A stretch of DNA of 64,000 bases from Sinorhizobium mexicanum (GCF_013488225.1 NZ_CP041241.1:806001-870000), one strand, 5' to 3'; shown: positions 16,788 through 25,507, counted from the stretch's first letter. Notes: a model not told the origin generated them from the letters alone. A program made the numbers and translations.

Positions 16788-19159
16788 GACGTCTCGGCCA
16801 CTGCCAACGGAAGCGTGAAGGCGACGGTCGCCCCGTGCGTCTCGTTATCGGCCGACCAAAGGCGGCCGCCATGCACGTCTATGATCGAGCGGCAGATCGA
16901 AAGCCCCATACCCATTCCGTGCGGCTTGGTCGTAAAGAACGGTTCGAAGGCGCGCTCGGCGTCCTTGAAACCCGTGCCGGCATCGCGAACCTCGATGCGA
17001 ATCGCGTTCAAGCCGTCACGGCACGAGCGTATCTGGAGTGCGCGAGAGGCGTCAACCACGGCGTCCATCGCCTCGATCGCGTTCCGGATCAGGTTCACCA
17101 AGACCTGTTGCACCTGGACGCGATCGAGCGCCACCGATGGCAGGTTCGGCTCGAGATTTGTCTGGATGTGAACGTCCTTTGCGGCGATCTCGTCCGTCAT
17201 CAGCCGGCACACTTCGCCGATCAGATGGTTGACGTCTTCCGATGACCTGTTCTGCGGCGCCGGACGGAAGAGAGCGCGGATCCGGCTGATGACATCCGCC
17301 GCCGAGCCGGCACTCCGGATGATGCGCTCGACCGTGACCTTCGCACGCTCGACGTTCGGCGGTTCGGCGGACAACCAATGGTGGCATGCGTGGGAACTCG
17401 CGACGATCGCGGCCAGCGGCTGGTTCATTTCGTGAGCGAGCGAGGCGGAGAGCTCGGCCAGGCTCGCAACCCGGGTCGCCTGCGCGAGCCTGTCGGAGGT
17501 GCGCCGCAGCGCTTCTTCGGCGCGGAACTGATCGTCGATGTCGTGACAGAGGCCGAACCATTGGACAATCTCTCCGCGGTCATCTCGCAGTGGCTCCGCG
17601 CGGCCCGACATCCAGCGATACACCCCATCCGCGCGACGCAGACGATACCGCATTGCAAAGCCCTTGCCGGTCACGAAGCAACGGCCGAGGACCTTCCTAA
17701 GCTCCGCTCTCTCATCTGGATGGATAACGGCCTCTATGACCGCTTCCAGTCGGGTCTTCCCCGGTTTGACCGTATCCGCTACGTCCATGCCAAGGAAATC
17801 GACCATACGCTCGTTGGAGAAGGTTGGCTCGCCGTCCGCAGTCAGCCGCCAAAGGAGACTCGGAACCATGTCGACGAGTTGCGAAAGCTCGCGCTCGCGC
17901 TCGCGCAACGCCTCCTGCGCCCGTATCAGGTCTTCGATGTCGACGGACACGCCATACCATTGGATAATCGCGCCGCACTCGTCACGCAGGGGCTCCGCGC
18001 GGCTCTCGACCCAACGGTGGGGGCCGTTGGATCGGCGTTGACGATATCTCCCCACGAAGGGCGCACCCGTCTCGAACGAGCGTGCGAGCCCGCGGTCCAC
18101 CGCATCCCGGTCATCCGGGTGGACGACCGTCAGGTATCGCGACCCGTCGGGCGCGAGCAAATCCTTCAGACTGATGCCGGTCACATCCGTGACCCGCTTG
18201 TTGAGGTAGCAAGGTATTCCTTCTGGCGTCATGCACCAGATGAGTGCTGGCACGGCGTCGATGAGCTGCTGCAACTGGCGCTCGCTCCGCCGCAGCGCTT
18301 CCTCAGCATGCACCTGGTCGTCTATGTCGTGGCAGAGGCCGTACCACTGGACGATGCGTCCGTCCTGATCCCGCAATGGCTCGGCGCGGCTCGACATCCA
18401 GCGATAGATGCCGTCGGCGCGCCGCAGGCGATACCGCATGGCGAAGCCCTCGCCGGTGACGAGGCAGCGGTTAAGGGCATTCCTAAATTCCGCGGCGTCA
18501 TCCGGATGGACGCTCCCAATGACCACCTCCAGTCGGCTCGTGCCTAACTTGTCCGTATCCGCTACGTCCATGCCGAGAAAGTCCACCATCCGCTTGTTGA
18601 AGAAGGTCGGTTCGCCGTCGGGCGTCAGCCGCCAAAGATGGCTCGGCGTCATGTCGATGAGTTGCGAGAGCTCACGCTCTCGCACCCACAACGCCTCTTC
18701 GGCCTTCTTGATGCTCAGGGATGGCGGCCCGCCAGGAGCGGTCCCTTCTTCGTAACTGGCGCCGGTCACGCCCGCGATCCATTTGTTGGCACGTGCTGAA
18801 GCTCCTTCGCCCGGCGTGCTCCGCATCGCCGCCCGCGTAACGCCGGCGCCGGAAGACGCAGACATGCCGGCGGCGATGATGGCTCCGATGCAAAGCGCCA
18901 CGGCAAAGAACGCCGCCCACAACGATGCGACATCGCGCATACCGTCCGAAAAGAAAAAGGCGGCCAGTATCGAAGCGGCGAATGCGGTCCCCAATATCGC
19001 CAACAGCAGCGGAGCCGTGCGGAGACGCGCATAGACGAACAGCGCGGCAACCGGCGCCAGCAGGCCAAATGGTGTCGTCGTCAGCCAGGACACGGCGATC
19101 CCGACGATGGACGCCGTGAGCATAAGGGCTACGCGCTGTTGCGGAGGCATTGCTATCAT
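16784..19159 (-). CDS. Sensor histidine kinase with membrane domain and three PAS domains
   Basis: 791 residues from the ATG at 19159 (CAGGAGCAG ribosome site). Short hydrophobic N-terminal domain (about 10-100, three or four spans), PAS1 (161-290), PAS2 (292-420), PAS3 (422-552), HisKA with His576 in SLAHEMNQPLAAI, and HATPase with LVNLIRNAIEAM, RDAGTGF and GMGMGLSICRSIID. PAS1 and PAS3 are clearly recent duplicates (MVDFLGMDVADT, FAMRYRLRRADG and GLCHDIDDQ in both). It is the first gene of the kinase - FixJ-type regulator - receiver operon. Ligand unknown. Confidence 0.9.
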   Translation of the reverse strand: MIAMPPQQRVALMLTASIVGIAVSWLTTTPFGLLAPVAALFVYARLRTAPLLLAILGTAFAASILAAFFFSDGMRDVASLWAAFFAVALCIGAIIAAGMSASSGAGVTRAAMRSTPGEGASARANKWIAGVTGASYEEGTAPGGPPSLSIKKAEEALWVRERELSQLIDMTPSHLWRLTPDGEPTFFNKRMVDFLGMDVADTDKLGTSRLEVVIGSVHPDDAAEFRNALNRCLVTGEGFAMRYRLRRADGIYRWMSSRAEPLRDQDGRIVQWYGLCHDIDDQVHAEEALRRSERQLQQLIDAVPALIWCMTPEGIPCYLNKRVTDVTGISLKDLLAPDGSRYLTVVHPDDRDAVDRGLARSFETGAPFVGRYRQRRSNGPHRWVESRAEPLRDECGAIIQWYGVSVDIEDLIRAQEALRERERELSQLVDMVPSLLWRLTADGEPTFSNERMVDFLGMDVADTVKPGKTRLEAVIEAVIHPDERAELRKVLGRCFVTGKGFAMRYRLRRADGVYRWMSGRAEPLRDDRGEIVQWFGLCHDIDDQFRAEEALRRTSDRLAQATRVASLAELSASLAHEMNQPLAAIVASSHACHHWLSAEPPNVERAKVTVERIIRSAGSAADVISRIRALFRPAPQNRSSEDVNHLIGEVCRLMTDEIAAKDVHIQTNLEPNLPSVALDRVQVQQVLVNLIRNAIEAMDAVVDASRALQIRSCRDGLNAIRIEVRDAGTGFKDAERAFEPFFTTKPHGMGMGLSICRSIIDVHGGRLWSADNETHGATVAFTLPLAVAETS

Positions 19160-19332
19160 GATCGGCTGCTCCTGCCGGACAAGGAAGGCCTTTTGCATGG
19201 TTCCTTGGACCGGGGCCGGTTCAAGGATAAATGTGTGCAGCGATTCGAAGGGGCCGCAGCGACCGTTGTGCGCCCGAAAAGACGCCGGCGCTACGGGGCC
19301 TCATCAGCGCCTCTTATAACACCTGTTCTCAA

Positions 19333-19348
19333 TATCCGGGTTGGCGAA
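19333..19348 (-). promoter_or_regulatory. Upstream block shared by two histidine kinase genes (second copy)
   Basis: TATCCGGGTTGGCGAA (plus strand), partner of 15361-15376, 174 bases before the kinase start at 19159. It may be a binding site for a regulator common to both kinases, or a relic of duplication. Confidence 0.35.
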
Positions 19349-19638
19349 CTCACGCGACCTATTTTAATCCCGACATTGTCCAGCTGCACTCACGGCATCC
19401 GTGCAGGGCAGGGGAGACGTGACGAACTGATCATCCGTCACTTGCAGACTCGCCGGTCTAGATCCGCGTGCGGGTCGATGTCCAGATCCACCTGCAGCCG
19501 ACGAAACGGCAGGCGAGTGTCCAACCCGTCCGGTCCACGCATGCGCTGACAACATCGTACTGAGCGAGCGAACGCGGGCCGGACGACGCGTCAGCCGGGT
19601 GATTGGGCGACCGGGGTGTGGGCCAAGATTTTGACAAC

Positions 19639-19681
19639 CTAAACTTTCGTTTAGTCGGAATAGGTGTCTCGATGTGATAGT
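19639..19681 (+). promoter_or_regulatory. Perfect FixJ/TodT-type box with -10
   Basis: CTAAAC-TTTC-GTTTAG (19639-19654) is a perfect palindrome, followed after 21 bases by GATAGT (19676-19681) as a possible -10. It would start a plus-strand transcript near 19688 that runs towards the receiver-only gene at 20037. No convincing protein gene lies in 19199-20036; an open frame at about 19714-19974 lacks a good start. Confidence 0.55.
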
Positions 19682-20036
19682 TTTGCGACGGGACTGAAGG
19701 AGGAGGCCCGGCAATTCACACGATTGGAGTATGGTATACGTTGACCGCGTCTCCCCGATGTCGGAGACAGACGCACCATTCCCTGAATAATAACGGGCAA
19801 CAAACTTTAGCGTTTCGACCTGGATGGCAGCATGCGGGGTGTGAAATGTCAGCTTCTTCCGGCGTATCCATTCGTAGGGATGTCCCGAGCGCAGAGATGA
19901 ATGTAGCATCGCATTTCGAAGTGCTGGCGACCTGTTGTATCCTCCAACCCGGGCGGCATTTGGTTTTCGCCTGAGCATGTCACGGTATGAAGGATTGACC
20001 TTCTGCCTAAGTAGTTCCCGAATTAGAGTTAGGTTC

Positions 20037-20429
20037 TTGAGTCAATCATGCACCATCGCTGTTATTGATGACGACGACGCCCTCCGCGAATCGATGAAGG
20101 ATATGTTAGAGTCGTTGGGCTACGACGCCATTGCTTTTCCATCGGCGTCGGAATTCCTCGATCTTTATAGCCAGTGCCCAATCCACTGCATTATTTCCGA
20201 CGTAAAAATGCCCGGCATCGACGGGCTGCAGTTGTTGGATATATTGAACGGTAAAGGCGCCCGAACGCCGCTCATATTCATGACGGCCTTTCGCGATCAG
20301 CGGTTAACGACGGCTGCCAAGCAAGGTGGCGCTCTAGGTGTTCTGTCCAAGCCCATCGACTCCGATCAGTTGGTTGCAATGCTTGAGTCTGCAGTTGGCG
20401 ACCACAGTGGCGGTAAGGAAACGGATTAG
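20037..20429 (+). CDS. Receiver-only response regulator
   Basis: About 130 residues forming a single FixJ-like receiver: IAVIDDDDALRESM, phospho-acceptor Asp in CIISDVKMPGIDG, and Lys in GVLSKPIDSDQL; it stops right after the last receiver helix. The TTG at 20037 places the first beta strand where receivers usually start; ATGs at 19935 and 19977 are in frame but give an atypical N-terminus. It is the second receiver-only protein of the region and lacks any output domain. The perfect CTAAAC box at 19639 points towards it. Confidence 0.75.
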   Translation: MSQSCTIAVIDDDDALRESMKDMLESLGYDAIAFPSASEFLDLYSQCPIHCIISDVKMPGIDGLQLLDILNGKGARTPLIFMTAFRDQRLTTAAKQGGALGVLSKPIDSDQLVAMLESAVGDHSGGKETD

Positions 20430-20797
20430 CCGCTCACCCTGGCTGCATCCTTCGAAGCCGCCGCGGCATTGGGCGATTTCTCTTGAACACTTAAACCAGA
20501 ACGAGGCTCTTGCGCGGAACGAGCGCCCTCTATCTCTGGCAACAGGTATCTTCGGATCGCTATCTAGGTTCGGCGAAGCCAGTGCTGAGTTCGGATCCGG
20601 GCGCATTCCTCTGAACATATGACGGAAGAGCGCCCGCGTGGGCTGGTGCACCACGCGCAGCGCACTGCGCCTGCCAGCGCGTTGTGCGTCGCCTGTGTGC
20701 GAATGGAATGACAGTCGTCGGTAATAGTTTGCAGATCTGCATGCGGGGCGGGAGGATCTCCTGGATCCCGTGAGGACCGATGCCTCCACTGGCGCGC

Positions 20798-20921
20798 AAA
20801 AATGGCCGCCCCTTTTTAGGGGAGGGGCGGCCAGGTTGGCTGCACCGCGGCGGGGGAGGGGGAGGGACTTGCCGCCTAGGACGGGGAGGGGAACCATCCT
20901 TGGGGACAACGGGTGCGCCAC
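20798..20921 (-). ncRNA. Candidate C-rich small RNA with anti-Shine-Dalgarno loops
   Basis: A minus-strand transcript is suggested by a possible -10 TACTCT (20928-20933), a FixJ/TodT-type box 23 bases further upstream (20957-20972), and a strong terminator: 10-bp stem TGGCCGCCCC/GGGGCGGCCA followed by TTTTT at 20798-20802. The RNA of about 124 nt would fold into ACAACG/CGTTGT, a GCGGC/GCCGC hairpin with a CCCUCCCCC-rich loop, and the terminator. Pyrimidine-rich loops of this kind can pair with ribosome-binding sites. No protein-coding frame is supported in 20430-21297. Confidence 0.5.
20803..20833 (-). terminator. Rho-independent terminator
   Basis: Stem TGGCCGCCCC / GGGGCGGCCA (10 bp, perfect) with an 11-base loop; on the minus strand it is followed by TTTTTGCG. 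It ends the candidate small RNA and could also stop read-through from the hmp operon. Confidence 0.7.
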
Positions 20922-20927
20922 GTTGTT

Positions 20928-20972
20928 AGAGTACGTAGAAAAGCCTGCCTGCGTAACTAAACGTTGGTTTGG
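20928..20972 (-). promoter_or_regulatory. FixJ/TodT-type box with -10 upstream of the C-rich RNA
   Basis: Minus strand: CCAAAC-CAAC-GTTTAG (20957-20972), 23 bases, TACTCT (20928-20933). Same arrangement as at the AhpD-like gene (24 bases, TACTAT). Confidence 0.5.
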
Positions 20973-21087
20973 GGTTGGGGCCTCTGGAGCCGCCCGGAAC
21001 CCGCCCAGAAGTGACGTTCGCTGCGCCGAGCCGGTAGTCCCTCGCTCGGCACGATCCAGCACGGCAACCCGCCGCGTCTAGCGCATC

Positions 21088-21184
21088 GGCCCGAAAATCG
21101 GAATCGATTTTCGCAAAGCACGATGCGTAGATTCAAAGACTTACAGCATCCTTTGTGCGTCCTGAAGGACGCACGGCGCTGTAA
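21088..21184. repeat. RIME-like repeat
   Basis: Contains CGAAAATCG/CGATTTTCG arms, then the module ACAGC-N6-GTGCGTCCT/AGGACGCAC-GGCGCTGT, shared with copies at 40435, 60255, 60416 and 63089. Confidence 0.65.
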
Positions 21185-21265
21185 AGCGCCAAAGTGAAGA
21201 CGTGAATACCGTCATCTTCGGGACTTCGGCCGCCAGAGGTCTACGAGCGAGCGAACGGGCGGGGG

Positions 21266-21290
21266 CGCCGGGGCTTGTGCAGCCCCGGCG
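21266..21290. terminator. Hairpin after the flavohaemoglobin gene
   Basis: Perfect 10-bp stem CGCCGGGGCT / AGCCCCGGCG with a 5-base loop, eight bases beyond the hmp stop codon on the minus strand. It lacks a T-run, so it may act as an mRNA 3' end stabiliser rather than a full terminator. Confidence 0.5.
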
Positions 21291-21297
21291 GACGGCA

Positions 21298-22512
21298 TCA
21301 GGCAGCGATCTGTTCATCTGCAGGCCCGAAGAACTCGAAGTGAACGCGTTCACTCGGAACTCCCGCGCGGGCCAGGTCACCGACCAGGGAGCGCAAGAAG
21401 GGCTTGGGGCCGCAGAGATAGAAGTCCGCCGACGCGAAGGGCGTATTCTCCTGCAGCCAGTTTGCGGTGATAAACCCGTCATGGTCGTGCGAATAGCCCA
21501 CAGCATCCGCCGCGCTGGGATCGCTGTAGAATGTCCGGACCGTGACACCGCCGTGTGTTTTGGCAAGCGATCGAACGTGGCGGTCCATCGCGTGCGTTGA
21601 GCTGTTGAGCGCACCGTGAACGTAGTGGGCCTCCAGCTCCGGATAATCGGAGGCAATTGCCTCCAGCATGCTCACCATCGGTGTAAGCCCAACTCCGCCC
21701 GACAGAAGGACAACCGGCCGGCCCGGTTCTTCCGGAAGGAAGAAGTCACCTGCGGGAGGGGTGACCTCGAGCATGGTGCCGACCTCCGCGTGGTCGTGCA
21801 GGAATTTCGAACCGCCCTGACCCTGCGCTTCGCGTTTCACGGAAATCCGGTAGTACTCGTCATTTGGACCGCAAGAAATCGAGTAATTGCGTTTCACGTC
21901 CGAACCGTCGGCGAGGCGGAAACGGAATGTCAGGTACTGCCCTGGCCTGTGCCTGACAACCGGCTGGCCGTCCGTCGGTCGAAGTATGAACGACGTTACA
22001 ACGTCGCTCTCCTTCCGCTTCTCGGCTATCGCGAATGTTCGCCATCCATTCCAGCCGCCCGACCTGCTGTCGAGGTCGGTGCGGATCTCGGCTTCGCGCT
22101 CCTTCAGCACATCGGCGAGGAACCAATAGGCCTCACCCCAGGCGTCAAGCAAGGCGGGAGACGCCGCGTCTCCGAGAACATCTGCTATCGCCGAAAGCAG
22201 CGCCTTGGCCACGAACGGATAGTGCTCCGGCAGGATGTGATAGCCGATGTGCTTGTGCGCGATGCGTTCGATGGCCGGACCGAGAACCGCCAGGTTCTCG
22301 ATGTTTTCGGCATATGCGAGGATCGCAGCTGCAAGGGCGTGCACTTGCGATCCCGTCTCACCTTGATTGGCGTGATTGAAAAGTGCTCGGATATGCTCAT
22401 CCTGAAAGAGCAGCGTATACATGCGCTTGGTGATTTCGCCGCCGTGCGCGGCGAGCGCCGGCGCACTCTGTTTCACGAGCTCCATAGTCTGCGGTGACAG
22501 GGGACGTGGCAT
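21298..22512 (-). CDS. hmp: Flavohaemoglobin (NO dioxygenase)
   Basis: 404 residues, the normal length. The N-terminal globin has proximal His in IAHKHIGYHI and the Tyr/Gln distal region; the FAD domain has the RNYSIS flavin motif and GQYLTFRF; the NAD domain has LLSGGVGLTPMVSML and the terminal FYLCGPKPFL plus VHFEFFGP. It oxidises NO to nitrate using O2 and NADPH/NADH. It is the second gene of a unit with the truncated haemoglobin fusion (19 bases between) and lies under two NsrR-like boxes, so NO induction is expected. Confidence 0.96.
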   Translation of the reverse strand: MPRPLSPQTMELVKQSAPALAAHGGEITKRMYTLLFQDEHIRALFNHANQGETGSQVHALAAAILAYAENIENLAVLGPAIERIAHKHIGYHILPEHYPFVAKALLSAIADVLGDAASPALLDAWGEAYWFLADVLKEREAEIRTDLDSRSGGWNGWRTFAIAEKRKESDVVTSFILRPTDGQPVVRHRPGQYLTFRFRLADGSDVKRNYSISCGPNDEYYRISVKREAQGQGGSKFLHDHAEVGTMLEVTPPAGDFFLPEEPGRPVVLLSGGVGLTPMVSMLEAIASDYPELEAHYVHGALNSSTHAMDRHVRSLAKTHGGVTVRTFYSDPSAADAVGYSHDHDGFITANWLQENTPFASADFYLCGPKPFLRSLVGDLARAGVPSERVHFEFFGPADEQIAA

Positions 22513-22530
22513 AAGAGGTCCTTTCTTCTC

Positions 22531-23211
22531 TTAGCGGATTTCAATGCTTGGGTTGCGATCGTAGAACTCGATCTGCAAGTTGACGGGCCCCGAAAGCTCA
22601 AGGCGATGGGGAACTTCCGGGGGAACGATCCCCGGTCTGTCGCGATCAAGGAGGATCGCGTGTGTCGCGCCATCGGCGCGATACTTCACTGCGCCGCCGT
22701 GGACGCGAATTACACCCCAGGTCCCGGGTTTGAGCGTGTGCGACCGAAGCAGCGCTTGGGGCAATGAAACCTCGTCGAACGCCGAGGTGATCCGGTATGG
22801 ACTACAGGGCTCTTCTGCGTTGGTCGGTTGCTTCGAGTAGGCTTGTGGTGCCTGTGGGTGAATTGCGCGCGACAGCCGCGATGCTATACGCGTGGCTTTG
22901 GCTTGCATCTCAGTCGCCAAGGACTGCGGCAACATCTCGGAGGTCGTGAGACGCCACAGAGCCAGCCAGCGATCGAACATTTCCGGACGGATCCGTTCGG
23001 CGTGGATCATGTGCATGGAGACTGGATTTCCTTTGTACCGGCCTGTCGTCAGCATCACCGACGACCAGAATTCCGACAGCCGGCCAAGGTGCTCGTCCCA
23101 ATCCGCGACGATGGCGAAGACCGGTCCAAGTTCGGCGTCGGCTCGCACGCGCTCGTAAAACCGCGCGAGAATTTTCGGAATTTCGCGCTCGTCGAGTTTT
23201 TCTCTTTGCAC
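22531..23211 (-). CDS. Group III truncated haemoglobin fused to a DUF1971 (TehB-like) domain
   Basis: 226 residues from a GTG at 23209-23211 that has an ideal GGAGG site; an ATG at 23229 overlaps the NsrR-like site region and looks less likely. Residues 1-125 are a 2/2 haemoglobin of group III (IPKILARFYERVRADAELGPVF, FWSSVMLTTGRYKGNP, and the proximal His region HMIHAERI). Residues about 145-226 match DUF1971 (LRSHTLKPGTWGVIRVHGG, PEVPHRLEL), a small beta domain known from tellurite-resistance TehB. Together with Hmp and NsrR this points to NO or nitrosative stress. Confidence 0.87.
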   Translation of the reverse strand: MQREKLDEREIPKILARFYERVRADAELGPVFAIVADWDEHLGRLSEFWSSVMLTTGRYKGNPVSMHMIHAERIRPEMFDRWLALWRLTTSEMLPQSLATEMQAKATRIASRLSRAIHPQAPQAYSKQPTNAEEPCSPYRITSAFDEVSLPQALLRSHTLKPGTWGVIRVHGGAVKYRADGATHAILLDRDRPGIVPPEVPHRLELSGPVNLQIEFYDRNPSIEIR

Positions 23212-23224
23212 CGCAAGCCTCCAT

Positions 23225-23284
23225 AACATGCTTCTGAGATACATCTATTGCGTCGCACAAAAACATGCTATTGAAATACATCTT
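23225..23284. promoter_or_regulatory. Two NsrR-like boxes
   Basis: Two 11-1-11 imperfect inverted repeats: AACATGCTTCT-G-AGATACATCTA (23225-23247) and AACATGCTATT-G-AAATACATCTT (23262-23284), 37 bases apart. The right arms match the known NsrR half-site AAGATGYATTT read in reverse. They lie between the divergent trHb-hmp operon and nsrR and could control both. Confidence 0.75.
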
Positions 23285-23316
23285 TTTGGGGCAGGCGTTT
23301 TGACGCAGGTGGGGAT

Positions 23317-23736
23317 ATGAGGCTGACGCGATACACGGACTACGCGATCCGGACGCTGACATACCTGGGCGCACGCGAGGCCGAGGTCTGCTCCATACGC
23401 GAGATCGCGGAAGCATTCGACATCTCTCAGAACCACCTGATGAAGGTCGTGCAGGACCTTGCGAACGCCGGTTTCATCAAATCGACGCGCGGAAGAAATG
23501 GTGGGATCCAGCTTGCCAGGGCCGCAGGCGAAATAAACCTCGGCGCCCTCCTCAGACACACGGAGGTCCTGACTGACCTCATTGAGTGTTCCGGCTGCGT
23601 GATAGCTCCGGCCTGCAGTCTCCCGCCAATACTTTCGGAGGCAACGAGAGCCTTTGTCTCAGTGTTTGAGAAATACACCATCGCCGATCTTCTCCGACGA
23701 AGACGCGACCTCCAGGTATTGCTGCGGGCGGCATAG
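23317..23736 (+). CDS. nsrR: NsrR, Rrf2-family NO-sensing repressor
   Basis: 139 residues with the Rrf2 N-terminal wing (MRLTRYTDYAIRTLTYLG), recognition region SQNHLMKVVQDLANAGFIKS, wing STRGRNGG, and three cluster cysteines Cys91, Cys94 and Cys100 in ECSGCVIAPAC, the NsrR spacing. The [Fe-S] cluster is nitrosylated by NO, releasing DNA. It is divergent from the trHb-hmp operon with NsrR-like boxes between, the typical arrangement. Confidence 0.93.
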   Translation: MRLTRYTDYAIRTLTYLGAREAEVCSIREIAEAFDISQNHLMKVVQDLANAGFIKSTRGRNGGIQLARAAGEINLGALLRHTEVLTDLIECSGCVIAPACSLPPILSEATRAFVSVFEKYTIADLLRRRRDLQVLLRAA

Positions 23737-23950
23737 CCGGCCGTGACGGAAGGGAGAAGCGGTGATTGATCGTTCGACCTCGATCATCGTCGACGTCGAG
23801 GCAAAAGCGGCCGGGCGGATGAAGTGACAGCCAGGCAGTTGACGGAACGAACGTAAGAAGGGACTTGGTCGCCTGGCGCGACTGGCGGATTGACTAATAT
23901 CCGGGGCGGTTCGTGTGCGCGCCACAAATTGCCTTCATCGGCAATTTGGG

Positions 23951-23973
23951 AGCCCCCAGCATCACCGGGGGCT
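23951..23973. terminator. Hairpin between nsrR and the haloperoxidase-like gene
   Basis: Stem AGCCCCC / GGGGGCT with a 9-base loop, in the 257-base gap between the two convergent genes. No other feature was seen in this gap. Confidence 0.5.
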
Positions 23974-23993
23974 GTAGTTACGCCGTCAGCAAG

Positions 23994-24968
23994 TTACGCG
24001 CTGATAAATTCGAGGATGTCCCGATTGATGATCTCGGCATGGGTCGTTGCCATGCCGTGCGGAAGCCCCTTGTACACCTTGAGTACGTTGTTCTTGAGAA
24101 GTTTGGCGGACAAGAGCGCGGAGTCGGCGACCGGAACGACCTGGTCATCATCGCCGTGCATGATGAGTGTCGGCACGTCGATGGTCTTGAGGTCTTCGGT
24201 GAAATCAGTCTCCGAGAACGCCTTGATGCCGTCGTACTGGGCCTTTGTGCTGCCCATCATTGCTTGCCGCCACCAGTTCTCGACCACCGAATTCGAAGGG
24301 ATCGCGCCGGGTCGGTTGTATCCGTAGAACGGCCCGCTTGCGAACTCTCGGTAAAGCTGGCTGCGGCTCTCCAGCAATGCTTTCCTGAAACCGTCGAACA
24401 CTTCAACCGGCAGCCCACCGGGGTTTTCCGGCGTCTTGACCATGAGCGGGGGGACTGCGCCAATGAGAACCAGCTTGGCCGCGCGCCCATTGCCGTGGCG
24501 GGCAACGTAGCGGGTTGCTTCGCCACCTCCCGTCGAGTGGCCGACGTGGATCGTCTCGCGAAGGTCCAGATGCTCGACCACGGCCGCGGCGTCGCTGGCG
24601 TAGTGGTCCATATCATGGCCGTCGTTTATGTCGCTCGATCGGCCATGCCCACGTCGATCGTGAGCGACGACTCGGTAGCCCTTCTCCATGAAGAAAAGCA
24701 GTTGTGCATCCCAGTCGTCGGAGCTGAGCGGCCAACCGTGATGAAACATGATCGGCTGCCCGCTCCTCGGGCCCCAATCCTTGTAGAAGATCTCGACGCC
24801 GTCGGCGGTGGTGACTCTGTTCGCGCGCAACGTGCCGCTCCCCGAGGGAGAAGCGGGTGTTGCGGAGGCTGGTGTCGCCGACGCCACGGGAAGAGCTGTC
24901 GCAGTGGCGAGGGCGAGCCCGGCGGTCATTACGCCACGGCGAGTGGTCTGGTTGGTATTGGGTTCCAT
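23994..24968 (-). CDS. Tat-exported alpha/beta hydrolase of the cofactor-free haloperoxidase type
   Basis: 324 residues. Twin-arginine leader ([19 protein letters not shown]) with an Ala/Ser/Pro-rich linker, then an alpha/beta hydrolase fold: oxyanion [12 protein letters not shown], nucleophile Ser in VGHSTGGGE, catalytic Asp in [11 protein letters not shown] and His in [10 protein letters not shown]. The set matches non-haem chloroperoxidase/arylesterase proteins, which can perform perhydrolysis. A FixJ/TodT-like box lies about 120 bases upstream. Confidence 0.88.
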   Translation of the reverse strand: MEPNTNQTTRRGVMTAGLALATATALPVASATPASATPASPSGSGTLRANRVTTADGVEIFYKDWGPRSGQPIMFHHGWPLSSDDWDAQLLFFMEKGYRVVAHDRRGHGRSSDINDGHDMDHYASDAAAVVEHLDLRETIHVGHSTGGGEATRYVARHGNGRAAKLVLIGAVPPLMVKTPENPGGLPVEVFDGFRKALLESRSQLYREFASGPFYGYNRPGAIPSNSVVENWWRQAMMGSTKAQYDGIKAFSETDFTEDLKTIDVPTLIMHGDDDQVVPVADSALLSAKLLKNNVLKVYKGLPHGMATTHAEIINRDILEFISA

Positions 24969-25060
24969 TGCTTTCTCCTACATCCGCAAAACAAAGCGTC
25001 GATGCATGTTGGACGGTTTTCGTGCTTATGCTGCCCACGAGGTGGCTGAGCGCTTGCGAA

Positions 25061-25104
25061 AATGAACGTCCGGCTTCGCCGACTGTAGATGTACAAAGGT
25101 TTGG
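25061..25104 (-). promoter_or_regulatory. FixJ/TodT-like box with -10 upstream of the haloperoxidase gene
   Basis: Minus strand: CCAAAC-CTTT-GTACAT (25089-25104), 22 bases, TTCATT (25061-25066). Weaker in the proximal arm than the best copies. The rest of 24969-25507 is non-coding and nothing else was recognised. Confidence 0.4.
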
Positions 25105-25507
25105 GTGCCCCAGGAAGATGAGCAAGTCCCCATGAGCCCCGCTTTACCTTAAGTCAGGTGGGCGGGAGAAACTCGTTCGTCCTGTTGCTGCCTGCGCGGG
25201 AATAATGCGTCACGGTTGACCGTGCCGGAGTCATTAACGGCGCCGAACTGCTGCCCGGTTGGGCCAGGTTGCTGCAGGGTGCCCGTAGTCGCGACTGCGC
25301 CGACAGAAGCGCGCGCCACCGGTTAGTTGAGGTCATTCAAGACAAAGCGGCAAAGGCGACGTGCCAAGCCGACGGCTAATAAAAACCTCCGCTTATGATA
25401 GATAAAGTTGGCTCCTGTCAGCAGGAATGAAGAGCAAATCGTTCATGTGGCAAAGATCAGGTGTTGCCAATGACGACCACGATTAAGCAAAATTAAGAGG
25501 TTTAGTG

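Noticed and set aside
19364..19978. Minus-strand open frame of 204 codons before the receiver gene
   Set aside because: Overlaps the perfect CTAAAC box and promoter-like region, has no ribosome site and no family resemblance.
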